A stretch of 64,000 bases of DNA from Neurospora crassa OR74A (taxonomy: Eukaryota; Ascomycota; Sordariomycetes; Sordariales; Sordariaceae): assembly GCF_000182925.2 (NCBI RefSeq), contig NC_026501.1, positions 558,001-622,000 of the forward strand, in the 5' to 3' direction. The stretch's first letter is position 1. Every line of letters begins with the position of its first letter. The position numbers and the translations under genes were made by a program. The notes under the pieces were generated by a model that searched no databases, was not told where the DNA came from, and was given only the letters and a program-made list of their open reading frames with translations. Below, piece after piece: positions 32,416 to 43,908 of this stretch.

Positions 32416-34600
32416 CATCACCGTCGAGGGTGATCAGAACCATTGCTCTCGTGCTAACATGGCCTGTACTGTAGCGTTCGCCTTCAGCAGCCTGCGTACC
32501 AACCTAGACGAGCTCGTTCGCGAGCACAAAGACCCTACCCTTAATAAAAGAGGCGTCAACGGAAGGCCAACAAGAAGGCTGCAGATACTTCCGCACAAAG
32601 GGAGGAACGCAACAGAAAAGGAACGTAAAATGGAAGGCCAACAGGAAGGCAATAGAAACTCTTGGACCAAAATATCACCCGTAGGCAATTTCCAGCCTGG
32701 TACCTAGGTACCTGCAGAGCAGACAATACGACAAACTGCACAGCAACAGGGTGACTGCTGAAAAGAGTGCGTGAGGAAAGGAACATGACCAGGGGGAGGG
32801 GGGAAAAACAAAAAAGCAAGAGATATATGATAAAGGAAAGGAGTAATAGGGATGGAAGGACCTCACTGTCCATGGAAACATATCCTGCAAGCACGGCTTG
32901 CTCTTTGAATAACAGGGAAAGATCATCATTCTCTGGAAAGTACATAAAGGTACTTGGGGTACCTACGTGGATAGCAAAAAGGACAAATGGAGATTTTGGA
33001 CTTTTGCTGGGGTTAAGCACACTAGCTGGAATATCACGCTCTTGAGAAACTATAGACGCTGTTCAAACAACAATAATATCAATGCAACCCTCGATAGGAG
33101 CACGGCTATCTAGTTATACTCATTCAAGCATTCATGCACACACAGATAATGATTGTGACATAAAACCATTGAGTGACATTGAGTGAATGTTAGGCATTAT
33201 ATAACGGTTCAATCAACGAGATATGTCACTACCATATAAGACTGGTATGTTTGTTAGTTTGGTTCTTCGGCCATGGGTTGAACAGGGGAGATATAGAGCT
33301 CTTATTGGCTTCCTTAGAGTTTTCGTTTGGAGCGGCCAACAATGACCAGGGTGTAATGCGCCACAGAAGCCTCTTTTAATGCCTCCATCCGTCTCCTTAA
33401 AGCGGGACCTTCGAGCTTAGAAAATACAAAAGGGTAGTCCCCTTTCAGTGCCTAGAGGTATCTATTTGAAAATCGAACACTTCCTCACTTTCGGGGCCTC
33501 TCAAGTGGAGATGGGCGTTCTTTTGTACCAAACTAACAAACATACCAGGGTTAGATTGTACGGGCGGAGGAAGTGAGAGGATAGAGGATTACTGCGCTCC
33601 CTGCGCCCGCTCGAAGAACTCGAGTCGCACTTACCGGCAACAGCCCTCTGCCGTCTGGGCTCGGTACTTACTGCTCCTAGTTGGGGGGGGGGGGGAGGAA
33701 AGAGTAGAGTGGATTCGTTGTGGGGGGTGGGTCATCATACGAGATTGAGAAGTGGTCGTTCATTATCAGCCAACGTATGCGCACAAAGCTTCTTGCTAGG
33801 TAGGTACTGTGGCGCCGAACTCCCATGCGCTGTTCTCTTTGATCAGCGCTGCGATAAACGTCAGCAAAGATGTAATCAGGCTCGTAAGCCCTCTTGCGAC
33901 TATTGCCTGATGCATTTCGCGGCTGGACAGTAGGTATGCTGTCTGTGTTGATTGTACTGCCCGCGCGGGCGATGTACGAGTGGGTGAGTGTGGAGGTGTT
34001 GGACCTCGCTTTGATTCTCGACTTGCGAGTGATGGTTCGCTCCGCTGTTGGCGGAGTTGACGCCATCTTGATTAGAAAACGGAATCAAGGTCCATCTCTA
34101 AATGTTTCTCTAGATTCTAAAGATCAAGGTGAATGGACAATGCAAGTCGCTCCAGAGTTTGGCCGTGAGCAGCATTTACTGCCTCTGGTTGTGTGTGTGG
34201 TAAGAATCTGGGAGAAGAATGCGAGGTTCTAAGACCTCCCCAAAAGCTACTACTACCTTCTGGTATGTGCTCCTTCCAGAGCAATTGCACCGCTTGTCAT
34301 CGTTGTGACACTGCACACAAGCTGCGCTTCAGGGTTTTGTCAAGGACTCGCGTTATCCATTGAGACAGATGATGCAGGGAATGGTGCATCGCTCTCGATG
34401 CTGGGCGGCCATGTTATTAAGGGTGTTCTTCTGAGTGGTCTCGGCGTGGTGACAGGAGGGCGTTGGGCGAGGTATCTGCTCGCGTTACGAGGCAGGCGGC
34501 GGGACGGGGTTGATGGTGATTATGCTGCTTACCTTGGGGGATTGAGCAACAGTTGGAGGAGAGGAGAGAGGGGGAAAAGAGAGAAGAAGAGGGAGAGAGG
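32416..34600. other. Gene-poor spacer
   Basis: No supported gene. Open frames near 32459-32707 follow the duplicated unit and have Lys/Arg/Gln-rich content without motifs. A run of 13 G lies at 33683-33695. A TACCTAGGTACC palindrome lies at about 32700-32712. Confidence 0.5.
33677..34066 (-). CDS. Possible small Ser/Thr/Arg-rich protein, doubtful
   Basis: An ATG-initiated 129-codon frame (MASTPPTAERTITRKSR...) covers a basic, Ser/Thr-rich N-terminus and a KRAYEPDYIFADVYR block, and ends in a Pro run encoded by a poly-C tract. The opposite strand has a competing hydrophobic open frame over the same DNA. No family is recognised and splice signals are unclear. It may be chance. Confidence 0.2.
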   Translation of the reverse strand: MASTPPTAERTITRKSRIKARSNTSTLTHSYIARAGSTINTDSIPTVQPRNASGNSRKRAYEPDYIFADVYRSADQREQRMGVRRHSTYLARSFVRIRWLIMNDHFSISYDDPPPTTNPLYSFLPPPPN

Positions 34601-34639
34601 TCGGGGGAGGGGTTTGGTTTCCGTGATATAAGTAAATCC

Positions 34640-35032
34640 TTTTGTGTTAGCCGCGGAACCGCTTCAATGATAATATGGAATCTGTTGCCAACCCTAAAAT
34701 CATATCAAAGATGCTGCAAGAAATCCCGCAAGGATCAGAAAACATCGTCAACGCTTTCGCGTGCGTCCTGCCCTGCTTCGCTCTTACTTTGGAGAATGAG
34801 CCGGAGGATTGGACTCCACCGGCATCGACATGAAGGAGAATGGGAAGATTCAAAGGCAGACAACTTTTTTCATGTTTGCTTACCAAGGATTTTCCCCAGA
34901 AGAGCATTCCAAGAGATCAAAATTGCGGATTCAGCTAGCCCTCAAGTTGACTCGACAGTTGATGCTGCAGGGAACTTTTGTTCAGTGAGATACTTTGAAT
35001 TTGAAAGAAATGTATGTGGTAATGCCTCTTGA
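34640..35032 (+). pseudogene. Coding-like segment, possibly a gene relic
   Basis: After a GTGTTAG acceptor-like site (34650) an ATG at 34675 starts a 52-codon frame (MESVANPKIISKMLQEIPQG... then LENEPEDWTPPAST) that ends in TGA at 34831-34833. A second, differently framed coding-like stretch (FFHVCLPRIFPRRAFQEIK...) continues to 35032. The two halves could be exons of one gene or a frameshifted relic. No family is recognised. Confidence 0.25.
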
Positions 35033-36159
35033 GATATTGTTCGATCATCTTGCAAGCGTCCCGACAGGTAATTGACCTTTATATCACGCGGAGTTGGTCA
35101 GAAAAACATGAGTGGCCGTCGTGTGTGGTTGTGAAGATGTTATTGTCTTATAAGTGGGTCCATCAAAGATGAACTCTTAATTCAGATATATACCACAAAA
35201 AGCTGCCGGTTAGAGATAACACGGTCTTTATGCTTCACATGGCTATCAACCTGACTTCTTGTCAAGTCAAGTTCCGTCGTTTTCGGTGACGAAGACGACG
35301 ACAACATCAAGCCCAACAATTAGTATCTCGAACTGGACAAAGTCTCGGCGGGTGTTTCGCCGCCTCTTTAGGATTGGGCACGGCATTATCTAGGTACTGG
35401 TTCTATATGAGGAAAGGCATGACCAGAACAACTCCCCGAGAGCGAGGAATAAGGTTTATAGTGTTGTTATGAGTTGTAAGTCTGAGAGTCTGGAGCTTCC
35501 CTCAATGGGATCAGGTTCCTGACATGTGTATGGCCTTGTGCCCGCCACGACATTAGGTGTTTGGTTTTTTTTTTATGGATGAAAGAGAGAGAGAGAGAGA
35601 GAGAGCGGCGTGGTAAACGCCAACATTTTTGGTGTTGTCATTATCGGGAGTACCTACCAAGTGTGAATAAACTCAGATCAGATCGGCTCACTGGGCTTTA
35701 AATGGGGTTCAGGATGAACGTAGGTACATGGAGGGGTAGAGGTAGAGATGCTCGGGGTTTGCCAGTTTGGTGCTTTGGTTCACTTTGATAATGTTTAAAG
35801 AAGGATACTAGCGATGACTAGCGATTAGACTAGTTTCCCGAATTTGAATGTATTACTTTTTTTCTTCTTCTAGATAAAGGCCGTTCTTCGTGTGTTGATA
35901 AGGTTCTTTTGAGTGTTAAGATTTCACGGGTGGTTCTACTGCCTGGATGCTAACGATCGAATGTCAGCGCGAAAACGGCACGGAGAAGGGATAATCGCAT
36001 ACTCCAGGAGGTACAGCAGGTACAACACTTGTAACAAAACACGCTCTAATGCTGGTATATTTATTGATATGCATCCCCCCGGAGCCTCCATTGCTACCTA
36101 ATAGAAGAATGATATAAAGCCAAACCCCAAGCGCCAACCCAAGCAAGGCACACGGTCTA
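35033..36159. other. Spacer downstream of the NIPA-type gene
   Basis: No supported gene. An AG dinucleotide array lies at about 35585-35605. The right part will contain the 3' UTR of the minus-strand transporter gene. Confidence 0.5.
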
Positions 36160-38148
36160 CTATACCGGTGCGTCATCAACCTTGCGCCTCCCATTATTCC
36201 TTGTGCCTCCTGTTGTTGTTGATCGCTCATGCCCTTGGGCGCCATCTAGTGAGGACGCTTCTGGCCCTGGCCTTGCGTTCCCATTCCTTGGAGACACTCT
36301 CTCACTCTGTGTCCCTGACCCTGATCCCGAACCTTGCGCCTGTCCCTGACTTTGACCCTGGCCATGATAATCCCTTAACAGACCCTCCCCTTCCTCCTCA
36401 TGTATCGCAACTAGTGCTTCCTCCCTAAGCCCCGGCACACCAAGAGTAGTCTTGGGTTTATTTTTCCACCACCTTGCTCTCAGAAACCCGCTGACTAGAT
36501 CCTGCAGACCACCGCCACCTGATGGTTTCCGTGGTACTGTCGTTGCTGAAGGTTTGCGGGGAATGAAACCCGGGAACCCGGTGGACCTCCTACGTCTCCC
36601 AAAATTCCGTCGGGCCGAGGCAAGATCGGTGGCTGCTCTGGGCGCAAATTGGTAGCTATCGCTTACTTCCCTTCGACGAGGGTGGAGGAGGGAAGTACCC
36701 TCGTTTGGATTCGTGACGGGTAAAGTAGTGGAGCGTCGCCTGCTGCTGGAGAGAAAGGCTGGGGAGGACGTGGAGGAGTGGTCGGGTGGCGTGTCGCGGT
36801 CTTCGAGCTCGTCCCAAATTTCGGCGCATTCGGTCCATCGGTTCTTAGGGAGGGTGCGGATCGATTGGCCGGCTAGAGAACGCTGGCGCTTTGGTTGCAC
36901 CCTCACCACGACGGGCCCGCCGTCTTGAGAGGTGCCGTCGCCGAGCCGGGATTGGCTGGCGCTGAAGGTGTTGTAGCTGTACAAGCGTGGGGAGGGAACG
37001 CCGATGCGTTCCTCTTCATCTTCAATGTCGGAGCGTAAGAGAAGGGCTTCTTCGTCGTTTTCGTCTTCGGTGTCTTCGACCAGGCCCATTCCTGGGGCGA
37101 GTGTCGACTGTCCGACGCTGGGAGTGTGTTGTTCGTCGTGGAGACGCCATGACAGTGCCAGGACGCCGGCTAGAAGGATGACGGTGCCGAGGGTGATTAG
37201 GCACGCCTGGAGCGGGCTAATCAGTTCGGTCTGATCAAAGTAGATTAGGCCATCTAGAATGGCGATGATGTTATAGATGCAAAATATTAGTGGATATAGA
37301 ACCGAGGTCGAAACCAGTTTCAGGCCGCGGTGTAGGTAGTAGAGTTGGCTGAGAGCGAGCGTGACGAGGGCCAGAAGAATGACCCAGGATTGCCAGTGGA
37401 CAAACTGGTTATCGCCGTCCACGATGGTCTTGACGAGCAGTTCGACGGCTGACTTGGCCACCAACAGGGAGTGAGCAGACAAGATGCCACTTATGCACCC
37501 GTATGCAAAACCCCGAGCCAGGCGGAACCGGGAATGCTGCATCAGCTTCGTAAAGTGGCTAACCACATCTGTCGCGATCGCAATGCCCAGCACCAGGAAT
37601 CCCTGAAACACCATCCATGCCACGAACGGACCCCGTCCCAACAACTCCAGCAGCTCGCTCAGCTTGTGCGCCGGCGAGGGAATAGCCCCGAAGATGGCGA
37701 TCAAGACTGCGCCGCTGCAGACCAGCAAGGTTCCCCATAGTGACCACCTCGTGAAGGGTTCTCCAAGAATAAGAGTGGCGCATATCGAGTTGAAGACCAA
37801 ACCGGACGCTTGGAGTGTCGAGAGAACGGGTAAAGGGAGGACCGATATCTGAACCGAGCTCCCGATGACGTTGGAGATGATGAACATGCCCATTCCTACC
37901 TGCCACCTCCTTCTCCGGTATGGCGGTCGTCGAACATCGTAGGGCCCCTTTTCATCTTCGAGTATGTGGGACTTTCGTTGCAGCGTGAGGCCGAGACTTT
38001 GCACGCTCGTGGATATCAAGCCGACTATAATTCCGAGCTGTGGTTGCGCATGGAAAATTAGGAGTTGTCGGTGGAAAGATGGAAGTGTGTCGAGTGTTTA
38101 GCTTACAGCAATGCTCCCTCCCGGAGAGATGCCGCCAATGAGCCCCAT
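36160..38148 (-). CDS. NIPA-type magnesium transporter (DUF803)
   Basis: Polytopic membrane protein of the NIPA/EamA-like superfamily; animal NIPA proteins carry Mg2+. Exon 1 (38148-38107) encodes MGLIGGISPGGSIA. Exon 2 (38037-36160) continues LGIIVGLISTSVQSLGLTLQ. The intron is 69 nt (GTAAGC, CCACAG), and the split lies inside the first membrane segment. The product is 639 residues. About eight or nine membrane segments lie in the first 300 residues, with family blocks ISVLPLPVLSTLQASGLVFN, LGEPFTRWSLWGTLLV and PLIFCIYNIIAILDGLIYFDQ. The C-terminal half (about 310-639) is a long, hydrophilic, Ser/Arg/Asp-rich tail with an RRRSTGFPGF block. This tail is common in filamentous-fungal members and is probably cytosolic and regulatory. 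Substrate specificity is inferred from family only. Confidence 0.92.
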
Positions 38149-40150
38149 CGCGCCTGTGGTGTGAGGCTATCTTTCACCCAGACAGCCAGAGGGGCGAGGT
38201 GGCGGCTATTATGCTATGTTTGCATGGGGGGAATCTTGTGACGGAGATGCCGCTCGGTCGCTGAGGTTGTCCGGGCGAGTTGTTGGGTCGAAGGGAGAAT
38301 ATGTACCACAACAAAGAGCGTTGTTGGCTATGATGGAATCGACGTGATTCGAGCGCACGAGACCCGGATCAGGTGCACAATCGGTGAAGGGGGCGAGAGT
38401 TTGTCGTCCGGTTAAATTCGGTAGTGTAGGTAGGTAGTCCAGACCTAGGTGTGTCGTCGCAAACGGTCGAGTCGGTCGTGGGTATAAAAGATACGTAGCG
38501 AGGTATTGTAGTATGTAAGGTAATTAATAGTAGGTTGCTGCCGCCGTGAGGACCTCGCTGGACAGTGGACTGTTATAGGGTCTTTCTCCCTGATGTCTGA
38601 CTGCAGGGCACCTCAGTAATATGCGGCCGCAGGGCAGGCACGGCAATGGAATGGCTATCGACCTCTTGTAAACTGGAGTACAAATCTCGGATAGATCACT
38701 GGGCAAGCTATCACGAAAGGAGTGGTTGAAGGAAAGCAGCCCGAGGTAGGTAGTGGAAGGGGGGAAATTGTGTATTCGAGAGACGAAACATTAAAACTCT
38801 TGGAAAAAGACAGGGCAACTTCCATGAACCGGGCGCCCGCTACACTAGAGGTATGGAGAGGTAGAGGTAGGTATGGATCGGGCCTGGACGCATGAATAAG
38901 TGGAAGGAACAAAACCACCGGGCGTCGTCGACGTGACCTCCATGGACCCAAACTCTGCCGTGTTCAGCTTTCTTCCTTTCCTTCCATCTTTCTGCAACAA
39001 GGAAAGATGCGTGGAACTGCCTGGCTGGCATCCACATGGGTCACCGCGCGAGACCTGACAGGCTGCCCTGGAGGTGCCCGCTCGGTCTAGCGCGACGCTC
39101 TCACGCGCAGTGCAGCGGGTGTGCAGCACATGTCCAGGCAGTCAATGCGCTACCCTATGGCTGAACGCTACTAGGTAAGGGGAAGACTCCGTTCGCTGCG
39201 AGTGATTGACCGCGGTGCCCTGAGGGTGGCGGGTGAGTCCAATCAGCTGACATGGGGCCTTGGTTCCACTTCCCTCTCCTTGAGGTCCCTCTCCTTGAGG
39301 TTGTCGGGTGGGTGTCGGTCGCTTTGCCAGCCGGACATATCACTTGCAGCTAGACGACGGTGATCATAGGTGTCGGGCTGGTGACGAACCCGGGCATGGA
39401 ATTCATCCTCATTCCTCAAAGCGGCGGCAGGCATCTGATAGAGGTACCTCTACACTACCACCGATAGGACTGAGGCTGATGTCTTTGTTCGAGGTCTCCA
39501 AGCCTGCGACGGGAGGTGGGGCTTACTGTGGCTGGTGCCTGCCGCAGTTATCTCAGGTAGGTACCTAGGTAGTAATGCCTGGAGTGAGTGCTGTTCTCCA
39601 GTGAGGCAGATCCCCGGGTCAGTTCGAAGCTCTGCACTGCAGCGGGGCGACAGCGAGCGACTCGTGAGTTCAGTTGGCTGAGTGATGTCCACCACCACCA
39701 CCACCACCAGCACCACCACCTAGCTGGAGGTTCAGTTCGTTGCCCAGGGCCGGGGTTGCTGTTGCCAGCCTTTCTGGCTCCATCCCAGTGCCAAGCCAGC
39801 ATCATCACCCTTCCCCAAGCTGCGTCAACGGGCAACAACAACATCCATTAGTCGACGTCGTTTGACGATATCCTCCGTCTAAACTAAATACTACCAGCAA
39901 CCGCGATACCCTTTGAGCCCTGTTTTCCACTTTTGATAGATCGCCATCCCCTCAACGTCCCTACACCTCACGTCTTCGTCGTCTTACACTCGACATCGAT
40001 CCAAGTTAGCTCTGCCCGCCACGAGCTTCCCCTCCCAAGGACGACGACGACATCACATCCTCCATCACCGTCCTTCGGAGACCCGAACCACCACCACCAC
40101 CACCACCACAACACCTATTCCCTAGAGTGCCTTCATTAACACCCGCCAAA
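38149..40150. promoter_or_regulatory. 2-kb divergent spacer between NIPA and vma-4
   Basis: Contains promoters of both genes. Features include TAGGTAGG and TACCTAGGTA motifs (about 38425-38440 and 39555-39571) and CCA/CAC triplet runs (about 39690-39720 and 40088-40112). No gene is seen. Confidence 0.55.
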
Positions 40151-41010
40151 ATGTCACAAGTTCACGCCTTGTCCGACGATCAGGTAGAGCCAATTCCGTC
40201 CAGTCCAGATAACCAAACCATGCAATGCCAGCTAACCAAAGAACCACGCTGCCCACCAACCAGGTCGGACAAGAGCTCCGCAAGATGACGGCCTTCATCA
40301 AGCAAGAAGCCGAGGAAAAGGCGCGCGAGATCCAGATCAAGGCCGACGAGGAATTCGCCATTGAAAAGTCCAAGCTGGTCCGCCAGGAGACGGACGCCAT
40401 CGACTCGGCCTACGCCAAAAAGTTCAAGCAGGCCCAGATGTCGCAGCAGATCACGCGGTCGACAATGGCCAACAAGACGCGACTCCGGGTCCTGGGCGCG
40501 CGCCAGGAGCTGCTGGACGAGATCTTTGAGGCCGCCAGCGCCCAGCTCGGCCAAGCCACCCACGACCTGGGCCGCTACAAGGACATCCTCAGGGACTTGA
40601 TCCTCGAGGGCTTCTACGCCATGAACGAGCCGGAGCTGGTGATCCGCGCGCGCCAGGCGGATTATGACGCGGTCAGGGAGGCGGCGGGGTGGGCGAGCGC
40701 CCAGTACAAGCACAAGACGGATAAGGATGTCAAGGCGACGATTGATGCGGAGAATCCCGTTCCTGAGGGGAGGTAGGTTATACATACACACACCATGCTT
40801 CGGGCTGTGGTGAAGAGGAAGAAGAAGAAGAGATGATGCTAACAAGAGTTGATATACAGCGCCGGTGGCATCATCATCGTTGGCGGAAACGGCAAGATCG
40901 ATATCGACAACACCTTCGAGGCCAGGTTGACCCTGCTTAAGGACAGCGCTCTCCCGGCGATGCGCAAGGCTCTGTTCGGTGAAAACCCCAACCGCAAGTT
41001 CTTCGATTAA
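40151..41010 (+). CDS. vma-4: V-type proton ATPase subunit E
   Basis: Peripheral-stalk subunit that, with subunit G, links the V1 and V0 sectors of the vacuolar proton pump. Three exons: 40151-40183 ([11 protein letters not shown]), 40264-40772 and 40860-41010. Introns are 80 and 87 nt. The product is 230 residues, the usual length. The N-terminal half is one long charged helix (about 12-110, including [20 protein letters not shown] and [11 protein letters not shown]). The C-terminal globular domain has [26 protein letters not shown] and [20 protein letters not shown], followed by [19 protein letters not shown]. The first intron interrupts the start of the helix. It shares a divergent promoter region with the NIPA-type gene and converges on the PIP-motif gene. 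Confidence 0.97.
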
Positions 41011-41619
41011 ATGCACCACTTTTTTGGAAGGCTGCGAATGCGCAGAAGGCCTACAACAAAGCTACGGCACCTGGTGTCCAGGAAAGTGAGAAAGGGGTCC
41101 TGTGGACAAATCTCCAGAGTGAGACGAAAGCCGGAGGTGTACACCAGAGCGTTGGGTGCTTACTTACTACTCGTTGTTTGATGATGTTCAATGACAAAGA
41201 CGACAAGTTAAGCCAAGAAAAGGTTGGCGAAGGAGTATGGTAGGTGGTTATGGATGATGGACGAATGCATGCATGGAGGATTATCATGTTAGAGTTTTGT
41301 ATGATACAGTTGTTTTCGCTGTTTTCCCCTCTTGTTTATCGCAAAGCAACTGTTGTTTCACGCTGTTGGCATCCTTTGAGTTCCTCTAGACTTTGCCAAT
41401 CTTTGAGAACTGTACGTTTCCTGACATGGCCAACCATTTACCTCGTATCTTAACGCTTCTATATTGCCTTTCATTCCATATACCGCAGACGAACAAACAG
41501 GCAAAGCAAGCCGAATATACACCGTACCCAATAACCCACAAAGTTCATCAGTAGTAAACAGAGTTCCTCATAACGCTCAAACACCAAACATGTCCATATA
41601 TCCCAGTAAAAGCCCCCAT
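41011..41619. other. Convergent 3' spacer
   Basis: Tail-to-tail region between vma-4 and the PIP-motif gene, holding two 3' UTRs. No gene seen. Confidence 0.6.
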
Positions 41620-42302
41620 TCAAGCCTCCTCCGTCTTCGCTGCCCCCGCCGTCGTCTTCCCCAAAAACCTCCTCATAAACATCTTTTGCTCCACCCCCTC
41701 CCTCTCCCTTCTCTGTTCCCGCTCCCTCTCCTCCTCACTATCCACGTCCTCCCCCTGCTTCCCATACCCAGTACTACCACCACCCAAGATCCCCGCCCCT
41801 CCTCCCGCAGACCGAATCCCAAAGATATTCGTCCTGCTCACCGGCTTCGTCCTAACCGCCCACTCCAATTTTCTCTCCAAGTCTTTTAGCTTGACTTTGG
41901 CTTCCAATCGAGAAATCTCTGCCGTTGACCCGGATTGGTCGTGTATGTTGGACCAAAGAGTGCGGATGCGGCGGGTGAGGAGGTCGATTTGGCGGTTATG
42001 CGATTTGGTTTCGGGGTTTAGTGTTGTTGTGGTGGATGTTGTTGTTGTTGTTGTTGATTTAGGGAACGGAAGGGAACCAGAACCAGAAGAAGAAGAAGAG
42101 GGAGGGGGAGGATCGCCGTCGCCGATGGATATGCGTAATAGGTCGGTTTGGGCCGAGAGAACAAAGTAATCGGCGGACGAGGAAGAACGGGTCGTCTGAA
42201 AGTGGGGAGAGATGTCGAGGTAGGAGAGAAGTAAAGGGAAGGAAAAAGTCTGGGAAGGGTCGTGGAGGGAAAATTCTTGGATGGGGGAAGAGGGGATCTT
42301 CT

Positions 42303-42337
<35 letters not shown>

Positions 42338-43908
42338 AGAGAAGAAGGGGGGAAAGAGGGTAAAAGAGAGGTGGAAGCGGAGGCGAAGAGGAAGGCGAGC
42401 GCTAGGCGGCGGCGGAGGTTGACTAGTTTCGGGGTTTGGTAGGGTAGGGCACGGAGGGCGTCCGAGAGGAGGGAGGAGTCCGTGGTTAGGGCGTAGAGAC
42501 TGCTGCAGCAGGAGAGGCAGAAGGCGTCGAAAGAGGAAGAGGGCACGGCTTCGACGAGGTTGATGAGGGTGTGTCGAAAGGTGGAGTGCAGGTCCGGGTT
42601 GCGCCGGATGAGGGCGTCCATGCCGAGGCGGAGGAGGAGGGTCGTAGAGCGGGTGAGGGAGTCAATGGACAGGCCGTGGGCGGTCTCGGATAGGATGCGC
42701 AGGACGGTGCGGAGAGGGGTCCAGTCCCGGTCGATGTTGTAGGGACGGCCGGGGTCGGGCTTCGTTTGCTGCCCAGTGCCGTCTTCTGATGGTGATGGCG
42801 TCTCGATACATCGCTTGGGTGTGCCGATGGTGCGGAATAACTGGGTGATACGGTCAGGTGTGAGGAGTCGGCCTGCTTGTTCGAGACATATCCCTAGAAG
42901 TCGGAGATTGGCTTCTCGTAACCTCCGGGTCTTGACGAAGGGTAATTCGTCCACGATCCAGATAAAGATGTCGTCGGGTATGTTCCGAAGTTTGCACTGG
43001 AGATGGTACGGAACTCCGCGCTCGAGGAGATCCAGTCTGCCCTTTTGTGGCGCCAGGATTTTCCAAACACCGGTGGCTGCGTGCTGGGGAAACTTGTTCC
43101 GGAAGCCTATGGACAGATCGTCGACCACTTTGTGCCCATGGCTCTCGTCAAAGAAGTACCATTGTTTACGCTGACTTGTGGCTTCCGTCCTCTTGACGGC
43201 CCTCAGCAGCTTCTCCTTCTTGGTCTCCTCCTGACTGTCCTCCGCTTCGGACAGCATATCCAGCATGTCGTCATGGAGCGTGGTTCCCTCCTTCTTAACA
43301 GCAAGTGGCTCGGCTCGTCTGTTGTCCTCTTCTTCATCCTCGGCCATGAGTGCCTCAACTCGCTTTTCGCTTTCTGCGATCTTCTTGTCTGCCTCGGTAT
43401 GCTTCAAGATGGCCTTCATGTCGAACTTGTGCTTCTTGTTGAAGTTGATGGGTGAAATCACAAATTTGGCTGAAGCCACCCGCTTTGAAGCCGGCCCCTT
43501 CGTCGGGCTTCCGTTTGCTCGAATGGACATGGGGACTTCGGTCTTTGGTTCGGCAAAGAGATCAGGCAGGTCATCGTCTGATGATATGAAGTCGCTGTCG
43601 CCGTCTTCTTCTTCGTCGGATGCTCCAATGACGGCATTTCGATCTCGTACCGGCTTCAGCGCAGATCGGGGCTTTGGTGGTGTTGACAGAAGTGCCAAGG
43701 GCGAATATGGAGGCGGTACGGGAGACCTGATGGGGAGTGATGATTTGAAACCCGTTCCTGGCGTTCCAGGCATTTTGAAGGGCGACATTGCTGCCCTGAT
43801 GGGCGATCGTGGGATTGAAGATGGGGGAACCTGGGAACTCCCTTGAGAGTCCTGCGAGTCCCGTGGGGCCGGCTTGAAGAAGCTGGTGATTGCAGCGTTC
43901 TTGGACAT
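41620..43908 (-). CDS. Nuclear protein with N-terminal PIP-like motif, possible SMC5/6-loader (CANIN/SLF2-type) protein
   Basis: Intronless, 762 residues. The extreme N-terminus (MSKNAAITSFFKP) matches the hydrophobic core of a PCNA-interacting peptide (I-x-x-F-F), though the usual Gln is absent. A Ser/Pro-rich disordered region with SPxK-type sites (about 20-110), an acidic stretch (EEEDGDSDFISSDDDLPD) and basic segments follow. A helical central domain (about 245-520) contains KQWYFFDES, IPDDIFIWIVDELPF and LLTPDRITQLFRTIGTPKR. From memory this arrangement resembles the CANIN domain of SLF2/Nse6-like SMC5/6 cofactors, but I could not test it. A poly-Ser run (encoded by a GAT-type repeat near 42305-42338), a coiled-coil-like stretch (about 665-705) and a Gly-rich, charged tail complete it. 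Function is inferred only. Confidence 0.8.

Noticed and set aside
33894-34232. Hydrophobic plus-strand open frame as a membrane protein
   Set aside because: It overlaps a competing minus-strand frame, lacks a good start context and has no recognisable family motif.
40180-41019. 279-codon minus-strand open frame over vma-4
   Set aside because: Antisense shadow crossing the introns and exons of a confidently identified gene.
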